Source: Aphrophora alni (taxonomy: Eukaryota > Arthropoda > Insecta > Hemiptera > Aphrophoridae). From it: 64,000 bases of DNA. Positions within the stretch are counted from its first letter, which is position 1. Every line of letters starts with the position of its first letter. The stretch covers positions 37,351,120 to 37,415,119 of the forward strand of contig OY740769.1 in assembly GCA_963513935.1 (NCBI GenBank), read 5' to 3'. The position numbers and the translations under genes were made by a program. The notes below the pieces were generated by a model. It saw only the letters and a program-made list of their open reading frames with translations. It was not told the origin of the DNA and made no database searches. Shown piece after piece: positions 25,285 to 36,375 of the stretch.

Positions 25285-26454
25285 ATGGCAACGCCTGTTG
25301 ATTATCAATGGGCGTATTCTATTATGGATTCATCTCGAGTATCTACATTCCTCATTTCTATACTCCTTATTGTTTATGGTAGTTTTAGATCTCTTAATAT
25401 GGAACAGGAAGCCAGAGAACGTGAAAGAGAGAGAGAAAAAGAAGGGTCCAAATGTTTACTCAGTGGGCTTACTACCTCTTCAAGTCCAGTTTGTGACAAT
25501 GTACAAACTTTGGATACAATGCAGGCACTTTGCCTACCTCTTGGAGCTTCTATTTCCCTTCTTGTAATGTTTTTCTTTTTCGACTCCATGCAGATGTTAT
25601 TTGCCATCTGTACTGCAATTATTGCTACAGTGGCCCTTGCATTTCTGTTACTTCCAATGTGTCAGTATGTTATTCGACCCTGTTCAGATGGAAAAAAAAT
25701 TTCTTTTGGTATCTGTGGTCGCTTCACTGGAGCAGAACTATTTTCTTTCTCCTTAGCTCTCTTTGTTGTATGTATCTGGGTCCTAACAGGGCATTGGCTG
25801 CTAATGGATGCAATGGGAATGGGCTTATGTGTAGCATTCATTGCTTTTGTGCGATTACCCAGCCTTAAAGTGTCTACTTTACTTCTCACAGGCCTACTTA
25901 TTTATGATGTATTTTGGGTTTTTTTCTCATCATATATTTTTAATACCAATGTTATGGTTAAAGTTGCTACAAGGCCTGCTGAAAATCCAGTTGGATTGGT
26001 TGCTCGCAAATTACATATTGGTGGTGTAGTGAAAGAAGCACCAAAGTTATCTCTTCCTGGGAAGTTGGTTTTCCCCAGTTTTCATAATGCTGGTCATTTT
26101 TCTATGTTAGGACTTGGAGATATCGTTATGCCAGGCCTTCTTTTATGTTTTGTTTTACGTTATGATGCTTATAAAAAGTCACAATTATTACATTTAGGAG
26201 AAACAGGAGTACCACCACCCAGGCATTTAAGTAGAGTTAGTTATTTTCATTGTTCTCTTATTGGATATTTTTTAGGACTATTGACAGCAACAGTATCATC
26301 AGAAGTGTTTAAAGCAGCACAACCTGCACTCTTATATCTAGTGCCATTTACTCTGTTACCTTTATTAACAATGGCATATCTTAAAGGGGATTTGAGGCGA
26401 ATGTGGAGTGAGCCGTTTAATATTCATCCGCCTTCAAAACATTTGGAGGTTTGA
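25285..26454 (+). CDS. SPPL3: signal peptide peptidase-like 3 (intramembrane aspartyl protease)
   Basis: SPPL3 is a Golgi/ER multi-pass GxGD aspartyl protease that sheds ectodomains of type II membrane proteins such as glycosyltransferases. The frame encodes 389 residues, the family's usual length. The start at 25285 gives [17 protein letters not shown], matching the conserved N-terminus; an in-frame ATG at 25246 would add 13 residues. The N-terminal membrane segment (about 21-36) is followed by a charged RERERE-rich loop at 44-52. The catalytic motifs are YD at 207-208 in [18 protein letters not shown] at 276-279, and PAL at 347-349. The C-terminus WSEPF...LEV is typical. The whole coding region is one exon. 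A TTTTTTAG at 25232-25239 could be the acceptor of a 5' UTR intron. Intact motifs and the absence of any break argue that it is functional. Confidence 0.95.
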   Translation: MATPVDYQWAYSIMDSSRVSTFLISILLIVYGSFRSLNMEQEAREREREREKEGSKCLLSGLTTSSSPVCDNVQTLDTMQALCLPLGASISLLVMFFFFDSMQMLFAICTAIIATVALAFLLLPMCQYVIRPCSDGKKISFGICGRFTGAELFSFSLALFVVCIWVLTGHWLLMDAMGMGLCVAFIAFVRLPSLKVSTLLLTGLLIYDVFWVFFSSYIFNTNVMVKVATRPAENPVGLVARKLHIGGVVKEAPKLSLPGKLVFPSFHNAGHFSMLGLGDIVMPGLLLCFVLRYDAYKKSQLLHLGETGVPPPRHLSRVSYFHCSLIGYFLGLLTATVSSEVFKAAQPALLYLVPFTLLPLLTMAYLKGDLRRMWSEPFNIHPPSKHLEV

Positions 26455-27154
26455 CCCTTCTACTGTGAATTTGTGATAATAATTTTGAAATTGTAAACTA
26501 AAACAATTTAACTTAGACTATGAATTAAGTAGGTGCATAACATCATGCATGACAGACAAGTCAGTATTTCTAGTGTTAAGTGTTGTGAATCTCTCTTCGT
26601 TTATTATTTTAAAAGTACGTAAACATGTATACATTGTTGTGATTATGATTACAACTTGTATCATCAGAATAAAACATGTTTTTCTTTTATACCTCCATAA
26701 ATATGACTTTTTCTGTGCAATAGGCAAAATGAACAATATCTTTACATCAGTCTATCATTTATGTTATAATTTATAAACAAACTGTTAAACTAGTTATTAG
26801 TTAACCCTACTCTCTTTACTAGTGAATTATTATTTTTAAGCTTTTGTAAATTTCATACTTTAAGTCATAATTAAATATAAAATGGTTAGGTGAGATGCTT
26901 GTATAGTTTTATTGTAAAACTGTTTACTCAAATTACAATCTTTAAATAGTACGATCAATGTATATTTACTTTGTTAGACATAGGCCTAATTTTTTGAAGC
27001 AACCATAGACTACAACATGAGTTTCATCCAAATAAATTAATAAATATTGGTAAGAAAAAAGTTAAGGGAGGGAAGGTTAGGATAAATATACTGAAGGTTA
27101 CTTGGTATTTGTTATAAGCAAGATAACATAAACAAAACAATTATAATTTTTTAG
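26455..27154. other. SPPL3 3' untranslated region and flank
   Basis: AT-rich sequence after the SPPL3 stop. Candidate AATAAA polyadenylation signals occur near 27030-27045. No other coding sequence is recognised. Confidence 0.45.
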
Positions 27155-27807
27155 ATAATTATGTAGTGTTCTTGTCGGTAGAATTTAGTATGAAAAATCA
27201 TGAAATCGTTTACTACTTACCTTAATTTGAAATAATCAGATATTTATAGATCACAGAAGACACTTTTCAAGTCCATTAATATTGTTGAAAAACAGAAATA
27301 TAGAAGTGTGAACTGATGTTTGAAGTAGGGAGTGTATCTCTGCGAATGGTTTTCGTAGGTTATGCGATGGGATGACGATTACGTATCTCATAACGCATGC
27401 ATAACATCTAATCTACTACCTTAATATTACTACGTTGTTTGATTGAAGAATTATGAGAAATAGGTTTGGGTAGGTTTAGTCACATAGCCAGACCTAATAA
27501 AGCAATTAAGACATTCACTAACTTGACTCATGTAGTCAAAACATAAACATCAAGTGATGAGACATTCACTAACCTGACTAATGCAGTAATACAGATTTAC
27601 ATACATACACATGTAGTAGTATAAACACACCTGGAATTCTTGTTTTTAAATTGTCATTTTCTACAATATTAATGGATTTTGGGGACTAGAAAAGTGTCTT
27701 CCGTGATAAAAAAATATCTGATTACAGTATTTCAAATTAAAGTAGGTAGTAAACAATTTCACGATTTTTCGCCACTAAATTCCACCGACAAGTACACTGC
27801 ATAATTA
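27155..27807. repeat. foldback element, about 160-base arms
   Basis: The left arm (27155-27312) and right arm (27630-27807) match in reverse complement through ATAATTATG.AGTGT.CTTGTCGGT, CATTAATATTGT.GAAAA and AAGACACTTTTC. The centre contains a small duplication of GACATTCACTAAC.TGACT (near 27510 and 27563). A partial relative of the right arm occurs at about 44755-44930, so this is a family. No open frame is present. Confidence 0.75.
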
Positions 27808-28157
27808 CCATTTTTTATTAATTAATAGATTACAAATTTATTTTAAATTAATGATTAAGGTCTATCTATTAAAATGTAATAAAGTAGTGAAATCAAAGTC
27901 TGTTGGCTTACGAATTACACAGGGTAGGTTATGCTTTGGTGAGGTTCTAAAATAATAAATAACCATTTGTAATGTACAGAATTGTTCATTTTAAAAATAA
28001 GACTATTAGTGAAAACCTTACTTTTGAAAGGAAAAAATATCATTTTAACAAGCTTTTGATTTTCACCATTAAAATAAAAAATCTAAACTACTAAATACAC
28101 AAAAATAGTTCCATATTCACTTCTAAAGCGGATACTTTTATACCCACATAAAAAACC

Positions 28158-28369
28158 GGTACTTATGTATTAACGCCACCGTAGCAGAAGTTGCGCATAT
28201 ATATATATATATATATATATGCACCAATATTTGCTTACTTTGCGATATAATTATATATCATGACAGGTTTGGCCAGGTAGCTATATACATAAACACCTGG
28301 CCAAACCTTATATATAGCCTATATATATATGCGCAAATTCTGCTGCGGTGGCGTTAATACGTAAGTACC
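28158..28369. mobile_element. hAT-type MITE, copy A, with 8-base target duplication
   Basis: The 212-base element begins GGTACTTATGTATTAACGCC and ends GGCGTTAATACGTAAGTACC, with about 40-base inverted repeats. It is flanked on both sides by AAAAAACC (8 bases), the duplication length typical of hAT insertion. The interior contains an (AT)n run and the module GACAGGTTTGGCCAGGTAG ... ACCTGGCCAAACC. The same element occurs at 48904-49189. No open frame is present, so it is non-autonomous. Confidence 0.85.
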
Positions 28370-29046
28370 AAAAAACCTTATACTCACAATATTTATTTGT
28401 TGAAACGTATTTTTAATCTTGGAATTTTGACAAAAAAGTAATATTTTTAACATTAAATTGTGAAACTGTGTTAATAATAATAAACAAGATTTGGACTCCA
28501 TTGTAATCAATGAGGTAAACATCTAATATAATTATCCCGGTATTATATTACTTATCCACGTTGACTGTCATATTTGTTGTATTAAATATGACATGTAATA
28601 TTGTAAATACTGTAGTTGTAATCTGTTAATATAGTAGATGTTATGTTACCTAACTTCTCCTTGACGAAAAAAATAAGTTAGGTAAGGTAAATTATTTTAT
28701 ATTTCAAAGTCATATCGATAGTCTATAATAGTTAATACTCGCTTTATTATGCAATATCCGGAAGCTCATTTTGGTGATAGCAATTCTCTTTACTTTATAT
28801 AACCTATTTGTTTGTATATTTGGTACTTTTCATTTTCAATTTTAATGGTGAGTGAAAAATTAAAAAGCATGTTAAAATACTATTTTTATTTTTCTAAATA
28901 TGGTTTATACCAAGTGAATTATTAAGTTTGGTAATCTCTACTATTACTCTGATAATTAATTATAAATAATTTGATTTCATGGATATTGTTTTTTTTTTCA
29001 AAGGTAAAATGTAATACTGTAGCTGTAATATTAATAATAAGTCTAT
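28370..29046. other. AT-rich DNA, no gene recognised
   Basis: No coding or repeat structure could be assigned between the hAT-type MITE and the piggyBac-type element. Confidence 0.35.
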
Positions 29047-29050
29047 TTAA

Positions 29051-29723
29051 CCCTTCAACGCGGTAAGCCGTTCCGAGCGCTAGACCCTCTGGTGCGGTAG
29101 TTAAAATCGTCGACTAACATTTCCTTCTCTTGTGGATTGTCTGGCGGGACATTATACGTATTTACATTTACTGTAACTTCCTCATTATCTAAGATTATTG
29201 CGGTATCATTAGCCACATTGCATATATTTACAACTTCATCACCACTATCATGATTACCTTCAATATTTGGATCACAATGGAACTCCATTTGAGCGTAATC
29301 CAAAAAAACTCACGAATATTATCACTTTGCGGTTCCCACATTATCACTAAAACACAATATACACTAGAACTAATCACACGATCTACTGTCAAACTGTTAA
29401 AAATATTACACTTATAAATAAATGAGGTTATAATAACCTATAACACACGAGAGCTCTCCACGAACCCGCTACAGCTGTTTGTATATAGCCACATGTTGTT
29501 TCCTTTTCTGAAGGTCACGGTGATCTAGAAATAAAAATCAATAACTCAACAGATGGCATTTCTCTTGGCAATGTTCTGGGTATACGCTCAGTTCATAAAA
29601 GTTCTTTATTTAGACGCTAGAATCCAGCACGTACCGCAGCGACATTTAGCGTCTTTAGACGGGCGGCCGCGCCAGAAGGTGAAAGTTTGGCCGCGTCTAT
29701 AGACGGTTCACCGCGTTGAAGGG
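29051..29723. mobile_element. piggyBac-type non-autonomous element with TTAA duplication
   Basis: The 673-base element has terminal inverted repeats CCCTTCAACGCGGT (then A/G, A, G/A, CCGT) and is flanked by TTAA at 29047-29050 and 29724-29727. TTAA target sites and CCC termini are diagnostic of piggyBac. A minus-strand frame at 29055-29303 encodes an 82-residue acidic peptide (MDYAQMEFHCDPN..., many Asp/Glu/Asn) that begins inside the element. Acidic N-termini are common in piggyBac transposases, so this may be a leftover N-terminal exon, but that is inference. No DDD catalytic domain remains. Subterminal TCTTTAGACG / CGTCTATAGACG repeats add small hairpins at the right end. Confidence 0.9.
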
Positions 29724-29727
29724 TTAA

Positions 29728-30329
29728 TATTATTTAAATAGTGGTCTTATAACTAATTATTTTACAAATTAACCCATTCACGGAAAATTGCAGAGTTTAT
29801 TATGACAAATCTAAGCTCACATTATAAATTATCATGTTTCTCTTTTCTGGTATCCTCAAATTAGTTTCTGCAAGAAAGTCCTTGTCTGTTAACGAACAGT
29901 TGAGTTATGATATTCTAAACAAACATTCAATTTGGTAATTAATATTGGTTAAAGAACAGTAATTGTGAAAAGCATAACCATGCTTCTTAATAATTTAACC
30001 TAGAAATGCAAAGCAAACAGCTACTAGGTTCTTGTTATTTTGTTTAAGTTTAATAAAAAAACAATTACAGGAATAACATAATAATATTAAAGATATAATT
30101 TAATAAATAATAATAATTAATTGTCAATTAAGTTTCATTTATATGAATGTCGTTTAAGCATCATTTACATAAGGATATTATTTTACTTATAGTTTTTTAT
30201 AGGTTGGTGAGTTAAATTTTTTGTTTGATCAATTTACCATATTTTTGAAACAAACCTAAAATTTTGAGATAATTTAGTCCACAAATTTAAATAATGCTCG
30301 ATAGATGGATTTTGTTCTATCATGATATA
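29728..30329. other. AT-rich DNA, no gene recognised
   Basis: No coding or repeat structure could be assigned. Confidence 0.35.
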
Positions 30330-31090
30330 CCAAATGTCCTAAAAGTCCCCCCCCCCCTATTATTTTTATTAATGGAAATAGACAGATTTGCTTTGGGGAA
30401 AGTTTAGATAACCAAAGGAGGAGTTTTTTGAAGTATCAACATTTTCAACCCTTACCCCAAAATGGGGTAGTTTGGGGGTAAGTCAAGAATTTTAAATAGC
30501 AACCCCTATTGAGTGATACCTCATTTTAAAGGCCTATTAAAAATAAGAATAATGGCACAAACTAAACGTTTCTAAGTACATCCTACCCAACATAGCGACC
30601 AATCGAATTGTGAATTTTACGTTAATAATTACACTGAAAATGTTACGAAACGTACAACATGCTTTTGAGTCCATAATCTATTTCTGCCAAGAAGGAAATA
30701 GTAGCCATTTCGAGAACTTAATCTGAGCTAAAAATACAAGGTCATTTTACCAACCTAGAGCAGTTTGTAATGTAATAAAAACAACCGGAGTTTGTTGGTT
30801 AACATTCACAATTCGATTGGTCGCTATGTTGGATAGAATGAACTTAGACACCTCTAGTTTACATCATTATTTTTATTTTTAAAGGACCTTTAAAATGAGG
30901 TATCACTCAATAGGGGTTGCTATTTAAAATTCTTGACTTACCCCCAAACTTCCCCATTTTAGGGGTAAGGGTTGAAAATGTTGATACTTCAAAAAACTTC
31001 TCCTTTGGTTATCTAAACTTTCCCCAAAGCAAATCTGTCTATTTCCATTAATAAAAAAATAATAAGGGGGGTGGGACTTTTAGGACACTT

Positions 31091-31092
<2 letters not shown>
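30330..31092. repeat. long foldback element, about 290-base arms
   Basis: The left arm 30330-30612 is matched in reverse complement by 30803-31092. Shared blocks include AAGTGTCCTAAAAGTCCC-like ends, TATTAATGGAAATAGACAG, CAAAGGAG, AAGTATCAACATTTTCAACC and CGACCAATCGAATTGTGAA. The arms differ by only scattered substitutions and C-run length, so the element is fairly young. It is flanked by TA on the left; the right flank is TG where a TG microsatellite begins. The 190-base centre has no open frame. Confidence 0.85.

Positions 31093-31125
<33 letters not shown>
31091..31125. repeat. (TG)n microsatellite
   Basis: About 17 TG units with one interruption, abutting the right end of the foldback element. 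Confidence 0.85.
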
Positions 31126-31126
<1 letters not shown>

Positions 31127-32139
31127 CAGGCTTTAAATATAAAAAAGGATTAGACTAATCAAAATATTTGCGTTTTCATAATACTTTCCTCATTTCATTT
31201 GGAATGTAAAATATTTTAAATATTATGACTTATCTTACATTATAATTTTATGTTCTGGTTTGAGACTGTTATGAACTTTTAACTTGGCTTTGAAAAAGAG
31301 ATATGAAATTAAATTTGTATAATTTTTCTAACAAGAAAATATTTATTTTCATCTAGTCATTATTTGGTACCTTAGAAAATTATTAATGGAAACACAAATT
31401 TTTCAGTTTATGGCTTTTGATACAGGCAGCAGAATAAGAAATTTCAGTGATATTAAAACCTACAAATAGGATAAAAATAAATTGCTTCTGGAAATTGCAA
31501 TGCCATAGGACATTTAGTTAATTATTAGATTTATTCAGTCAGCCGTTACTCTCCTTACAAATTTCTTGAATTGATTTTACTAATTTTGTTTCTTAGGTTA
31601 ATAAAGAGTTGTCATAAGTTATTTTATGTTATTATGTATTAAAAATTGTTATAAATAAAATGATATATAGGACCGATTTATTTTTTTAACAAACAAAAAT
31701 TACATATTGCAGTGTAAAATTTTAAACAGTGCAAAAACATTACACACATCTATTACCTAAACCAAAAAACAAAACCAACCGAATCAAAAATATTTATCAT
31801 TAATAATTTTTGTTATATTTGTTAGTCAAAAAGTGAGAACTATCCATGGACACTGTGCAAGAGATATTTACATAGAGCCTAAAGTTGCTTCACTTGTACC
31901 ATAAGTGGATCCTCAGCGTAAATCATCCTTTTGGTGGTCCGAGTTCATTTTTGTTTTTAGTTTATTATTCCTAGTATGTAATATTTTGTATTTGCAATTT
32001 TGCACACGGGTATAATTGATATTCACATTTCACTAAAATCGGCTTTACCAATAACCAATTTAACGGTGTACCAATTTACAGGAAAATATGTACACTTGAA
32101 CAAAATCGTTAATAGTCAATTTTAAAAAGAAATCTCTAC
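31126..32139. other. AT-rich DNA, no gene recognised
   Basis: Nothing coding is supported. There are no recognised repeats. Confidence 0.3.
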
Positions 32140-32756
32140 ATCGATTTTTCGACCAATACTGTACTTATCTTTGTTTTTCAAAAGAATGTTGGCTGATATG
32201 CTGATTTGTTCACATGCCATATTTCTTTTAATCATCAGCATTAATAGCTACTGTAACTTTCAGTTTTTCTTTGTACCACAATGTTTTCTGCAGATGTTTT
32301 TTGTTTGCACAAAGTCTTATTCCATAAAGAAACAATAACTAAAACACACGAGAAACACTATTGACTGTTACTGAAAAGTTTAGTAAATACACTCACTTTT
32401 ATACCTCTAAACTCGGACTGGATGACTGGACATGGTGGAATAGTGAGACACATGGTGTGGGTTACATGTTGTAACATGAACCATTTAAAATATCTGACCT
32501 GTCTGGTTTCCCATTCGATTTATCAACACAACTTCAATTTGCAAAGATTTTCAAGCTCAAAATTTAGATTTATAGAGATACATCCACATGTCCAGCAGAC
32601 AGAATAAAATCGAATTATTGAAGTTTTTTTGTCAACCATTCAATTTATAGAGGTAAGTTAACATGGTAGAAGATAGGCAAGTTCAAGAGGCGTGGAAAAA
32701 ATTTGATTCATGAAGAAATTCTACTTAATGAGGTTCAAATTAGTGAGATTTCACTG
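32140..32756. mobile_element. possible pogo/Tigger-like remnant
   Basis: Read on the minus strand, the right edge begins TACAGTGAAATCTCACTAAT followed by TTGAACCTC and later CTCTATAAATTGAAT, a layout like the CAGT-G-AACCTC-type termini of pogo/Tigger transposons. I found no matching left terminus and no transposase frame. This is a weak assignment based on terminal wording only. Confidence 0.3.
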
Positions 32757-35700
32757 TATCAATATTTTTAGTGTTTTTTTGTTATTTATAATAATAAACA
32801 TTTAATTTTATTTAATGATTTATTGTTTCTTAATTTTAGCCTACATGTTTAAAATGAGCAATATGGTTTAATGCTAGAAAATAATATAAATAATTTAATC
32901 ACTTGAATTAGAAATACAATTTAAATAGAAGTAGGTTATTATAATAAGCTTGTAAAATTAATTTATATTATTATAAAAATGAATTTACTTCATATAAAAT
33001 CAGGTACAGAAAGGGGAAAAAAAATATTGTAACTAATTTTTCTAATATTTGTAACCCTAAGGAGCTAATAAATTATATAATAATTTTGGAAATGGGATAC
33101 TTTTACAAAATTTTCAGCGTATTAAAAAACAGCTTTAAAGATGAATCTGTACTTGTTTAAATCAAACATGGTTAAAAATTTTCTTATGACATAACATTGA
33201 ACAATTAATACAAATTAATGATGAAAAGGCCTAACCAAGGGTGAAAACTTGATCATTTTCCTTGGCTTATTTTTCTTGTTTTAGTAAAATAATAAGAAAC
33301 AGAACTGAATCCAACCTCAATAATCCAAACATTCATTGTAGGTTTTAAACTCAATAATTGCTTTTGGATTTGAGACTGCCAAGATCATCAGATTCATGGA
33401 TATACAATTGTGTAGAGAAACTTATTCTTAAGATATATCTATATTTACTGTTATTTTGCAACCCAATTTAAGATATGTGGCAATAATTATAATTGATCGA
33501 ATATTCATGACATATTTCAAAACACAATTAGCAAAATCACAGAGTGAGCGAAGAAAGTAATCACAACATATTCTATTCTTTGATTAATTACCACAAAACG
33601 AAATATTGGGTACTTTTTTAATGGTCACAACATTTTGTGAATAATTGAGAAAAATGCTATGATCTAAATTTCATATTGTAATGTTCTAAAATTCAGACTA
33701 TATCAGTGGGGAGAAAAAAATTAACAATCCTTTTCTCATGCAATTATCACAATGTGAATGATCAAATTGTGATAGTTCTAGAACAGCCATAATTTTGTAA
33801 TACGATCTAACATATTTGCTATAAACCTCCTGAGTAAAATGATAATTAAATTTAATTACAGTTGCAATAATACTATGAATAGGTTACATCTGTTTTTGTA
33901 TTCCCTAAATTAACCTTTTTGTGGTATTGTTGCATTAAAAAATCTTACATAACCCTTGCTTAGGTCAAAGAGGTCCCAAAAATTTGCGTTGTATACATGT
34001 GTTTTCCTTTTGCTCAATGAACGTTTTATTGATTTAGTGTAACAAAAAAAAAGTGGTCATGGCAACTTATCCAAATTCTAAACCGGTTTTGTTGTTTTAA
34101 AACCACCACTACCCAATATTTCGATGTGTAATAATTGTGTAGAGAATTAAATCTACCATCAACTTTTTTATCTATCTTTTTAAATCTATCTTGTTATGCA
34201 TTTTTTCTAATTGAGGCTAAAATATAAAATTACTCATTTCTTTGTTTTTCATCTTTAAAACACCATGGTTATGTTAACTGTTCTGTATAAATATTAATCC
34301 TTTTCATATGTACAAAAATGTAAAAAATATATATTTATATGTCTGTTGTTAGTTATTTTATGTGATTTTAATGTATTTTGAAATCTTGTGGTTTTATTGT
34401 CTCTAAAGACTATTCAAATTACAATCTCTTTTTATATTGTTTGTTTAGTTTTGAATTATTTGTAAATACATTTTTTGTACATTTTTTAAATTCAGATAAT
34501 TTAAGTTATTTATGTGTTTTGTAGATTGAGATATATATATGTGTGTGTGGTTTGGTTAGATTATGTTTCATATGTAACTTGGATCTATGTGTAAGAGATT
34601 AATATTTTTAAAGAGACCTTAACTGTTCGCTTATAAAATCAAGTATTAATAAATTCATAGTAAGCTACACCATAAAAACAATCTATTTATTCAGCAGCGC
34701 TTCTTATGTTTGTTTTGTAATTTCTCTGATGAAGTATAAGAAATTTTAGAGAAGCTTAGTGTTTGTTTGATATGCATATTACTGACAGTTTTCAAATATA
34801 GCAGATTATTGATACCTGCTGTTTAATTTAAAAGTTGTATTTGTTATCAAATGTTTTTTTAGGCTATTAAGTTCTTAGATGGGGTTTTTAAATGTTGCTA
34901 TCTAGACACAATGCTTACAGTGGCCTTCTTCTACATCCTCTGAATTTATGTTGTTGTCATATTTATGATTTTGGAACATTGTTGTAAAGTATACAAATAG
35001 AAACTCTTATTTGTATTACACATGAACACTTAAAAGCACAGGCAAAATTAGTCATGACTTTAATAGTAATGACAGTGGTATAAAAATAATTTTTATTTGT
35101 TATTGATTAGGCTGTGCGGAAATGCAAGGCATCATGCATTTGCCGTACCCTCATTTAGTTTATATCAGTGTGAATTAATCAATCAATATGAAACATTTTT
35201 AATATTATCAATACTGGGGTAATTTAATATTAAATAATGGTGTAGATTTCTATATTTTTGTTGTTTATTTTGATTATTTCAACTAATGTGAATTATTGTG
35301 ATTATTACACAATAATTTCAGAAATAATAAATACATGTAAAATAACCATGGCATACATAAATGTGAAAAATAGGCCTAACCAATTCTTTTATTAGAATCT
35401 GTATTTGAATATCAAAATGCTATTATATTTCTGTATGATCCCGCTTTTCAAAATGTATAGACAATGTAGTAAAAGATGGAATATCTCAGCTATTTTGATG
35501 AAATGTGTTTATTTATGACACATTTCAGACATTTCATGTGTAGACAATAATAAAATGAATAATTTGAAAATACCAAAAATGAACTGGACATTAATTGGGA
35601 CAAATATTTCTTTTGGTAAAAACTACATTACCCAAAATGTAATTCCAAAAGTGTAAACATCCTTTATGATAGTTTTAATGCAATTGTCTAATAAAATGAA

Positions 35701-35828
35701 ATTTTGATTTTTACATCCTCACATAATATAATAAACAAAATTTGGATATTAAAAAAATTATAAATTGAAATGTGTTTCTAGTCCATTAAGGCTAAAATCT
35801 ATTTAATTTCTTAAGTGTCCATTACTAC
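32757..35828. other. AT-rich DNA, no gene recognised
   Basis: About 3 kb with no recognisable coding frame, RNA gene or inverted repeat. Confidence 0.35.
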
Positions 35829-36057
35829 GCTTCCTTTTTCTACTATGACTCGTTTCGGAGATTTACTCCATCATCAGAATCGTTATCACTCTTACGAGCT
35901 CGTCATTTAATAAAACACACAAACACTGAAAACATTAATTTTATAGCGTGGGAAGCATCCCGTACGTTGGACCAAGGATAACTTGATAACTAAGAATGAT
36001 AACGATTCTGATGATGGAGTAAATCTCCGAAACGTGTCATAGTAGAAAAAGGAAGTC
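35829..36057. repeat. foldback with hammerhead-like core on both arms
   Basis: The left arm (35829-35890) and right arm (35988-36057) are inverted copies: CTTCCTTTTTCTACTATGAC against its complement, and CGTTTCGGAGATTTACTCC against GGAGTAAATCTCCGAAACG. Each arm therefore contains the same CTGATGA...GAAA motif, one per strand. The centre of about 100 bases has no open frame. Confidence 0.8.
36008..36038 (+). ncRNA. hammerhead-ribozyme-like motif (incomplete)
   Basis: CTGATGA (36008-36014), an extra T, stem GGAG/CTCC (36016-36019 with 36025-36028) closed by TAAAT, then GAAA (36029-36032) and a short CGTG loop before TC. This gives a hammerhead catalytic core with a minimal stem III. Stem I pairs poorly here, so activity is doubtful. 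A mirror copy lies on the minus strand at about 35851-35877. Confidence 0.35.
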
Positions 36058-36157
36058 AAGTGACAGACACATAAGAAAGTAAGTAAACTTTTATTGTATT
36101 GTTGTCTATTCAAAATGAACTCTGTTTAAACAATTTTAGTATAATATATATATATTA

Positions 36158-36375
36158 GTTACCTTTTTTAGTAATCAGAGCAATTCTTATTTTGTTGTAG
36201 AAACACTACAGCGCTGTTTCGTCGTTCACAGCCGGCTTCGTCAGGTGTAGGCTTAACACTTAAATAAAATAAAATTAAGTGTTAAGCCTACACCTGACGA
36301 AGCCAGCTGTGAACGGCGAAACAGTGCTGTAGTGTTTCTACAACAAAATAAGAATTGATCTGACTACTAAAAAAG
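36158..36375. repeat. near-perfect foldback, about 108-base arms
   Basis: Arms 36158-36266 and about 36271-36375 run from TACCTTTTTTAGTA through TTCTTATTTTGTTGTAGAAAC and CCTACACCTGACGAAGCC to AAGTGTTAAGCC, separated by a few A/T bases. Only a handful of mismatches separate them. The element lies about 100 bases from the hammerhead-bearing foldback to its left and carries a similar core, so the two may be pieces of one inverted retroelement terminus. Confidence 0.85.
36290..36335 (+). ncRNA. hammerhead-ribozyme-like fold, complete three-stem model
   Basis: All three stems can be drawn. Stem I: ACAC (36290-36293) with GTGT (36332-36335). Core CTGACGA: 36294-36300. Stem II: GCC (36302-36304) with GGC (36315-36317). 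GAAA: 36318-36321. Stem III: the last A of GAAA plus CAG (36322-36324) with CTGT (36327-36330). The predicted cleavage triplet is GTA (36329-36331). The one departure from the consensus is an unpaired A (36301) between the core and stem II. Hammerhead motifs are known in Penelope-like elements, which are abundant in this window. Activity is inferred only. Confidence 0.45.

Noticed and set aside
25374..25889. Minus-strand and alternative plus frames over SPPL3
   Set aside because: They are shadows of the SPPL3 coding frame, which has all the family motifs.
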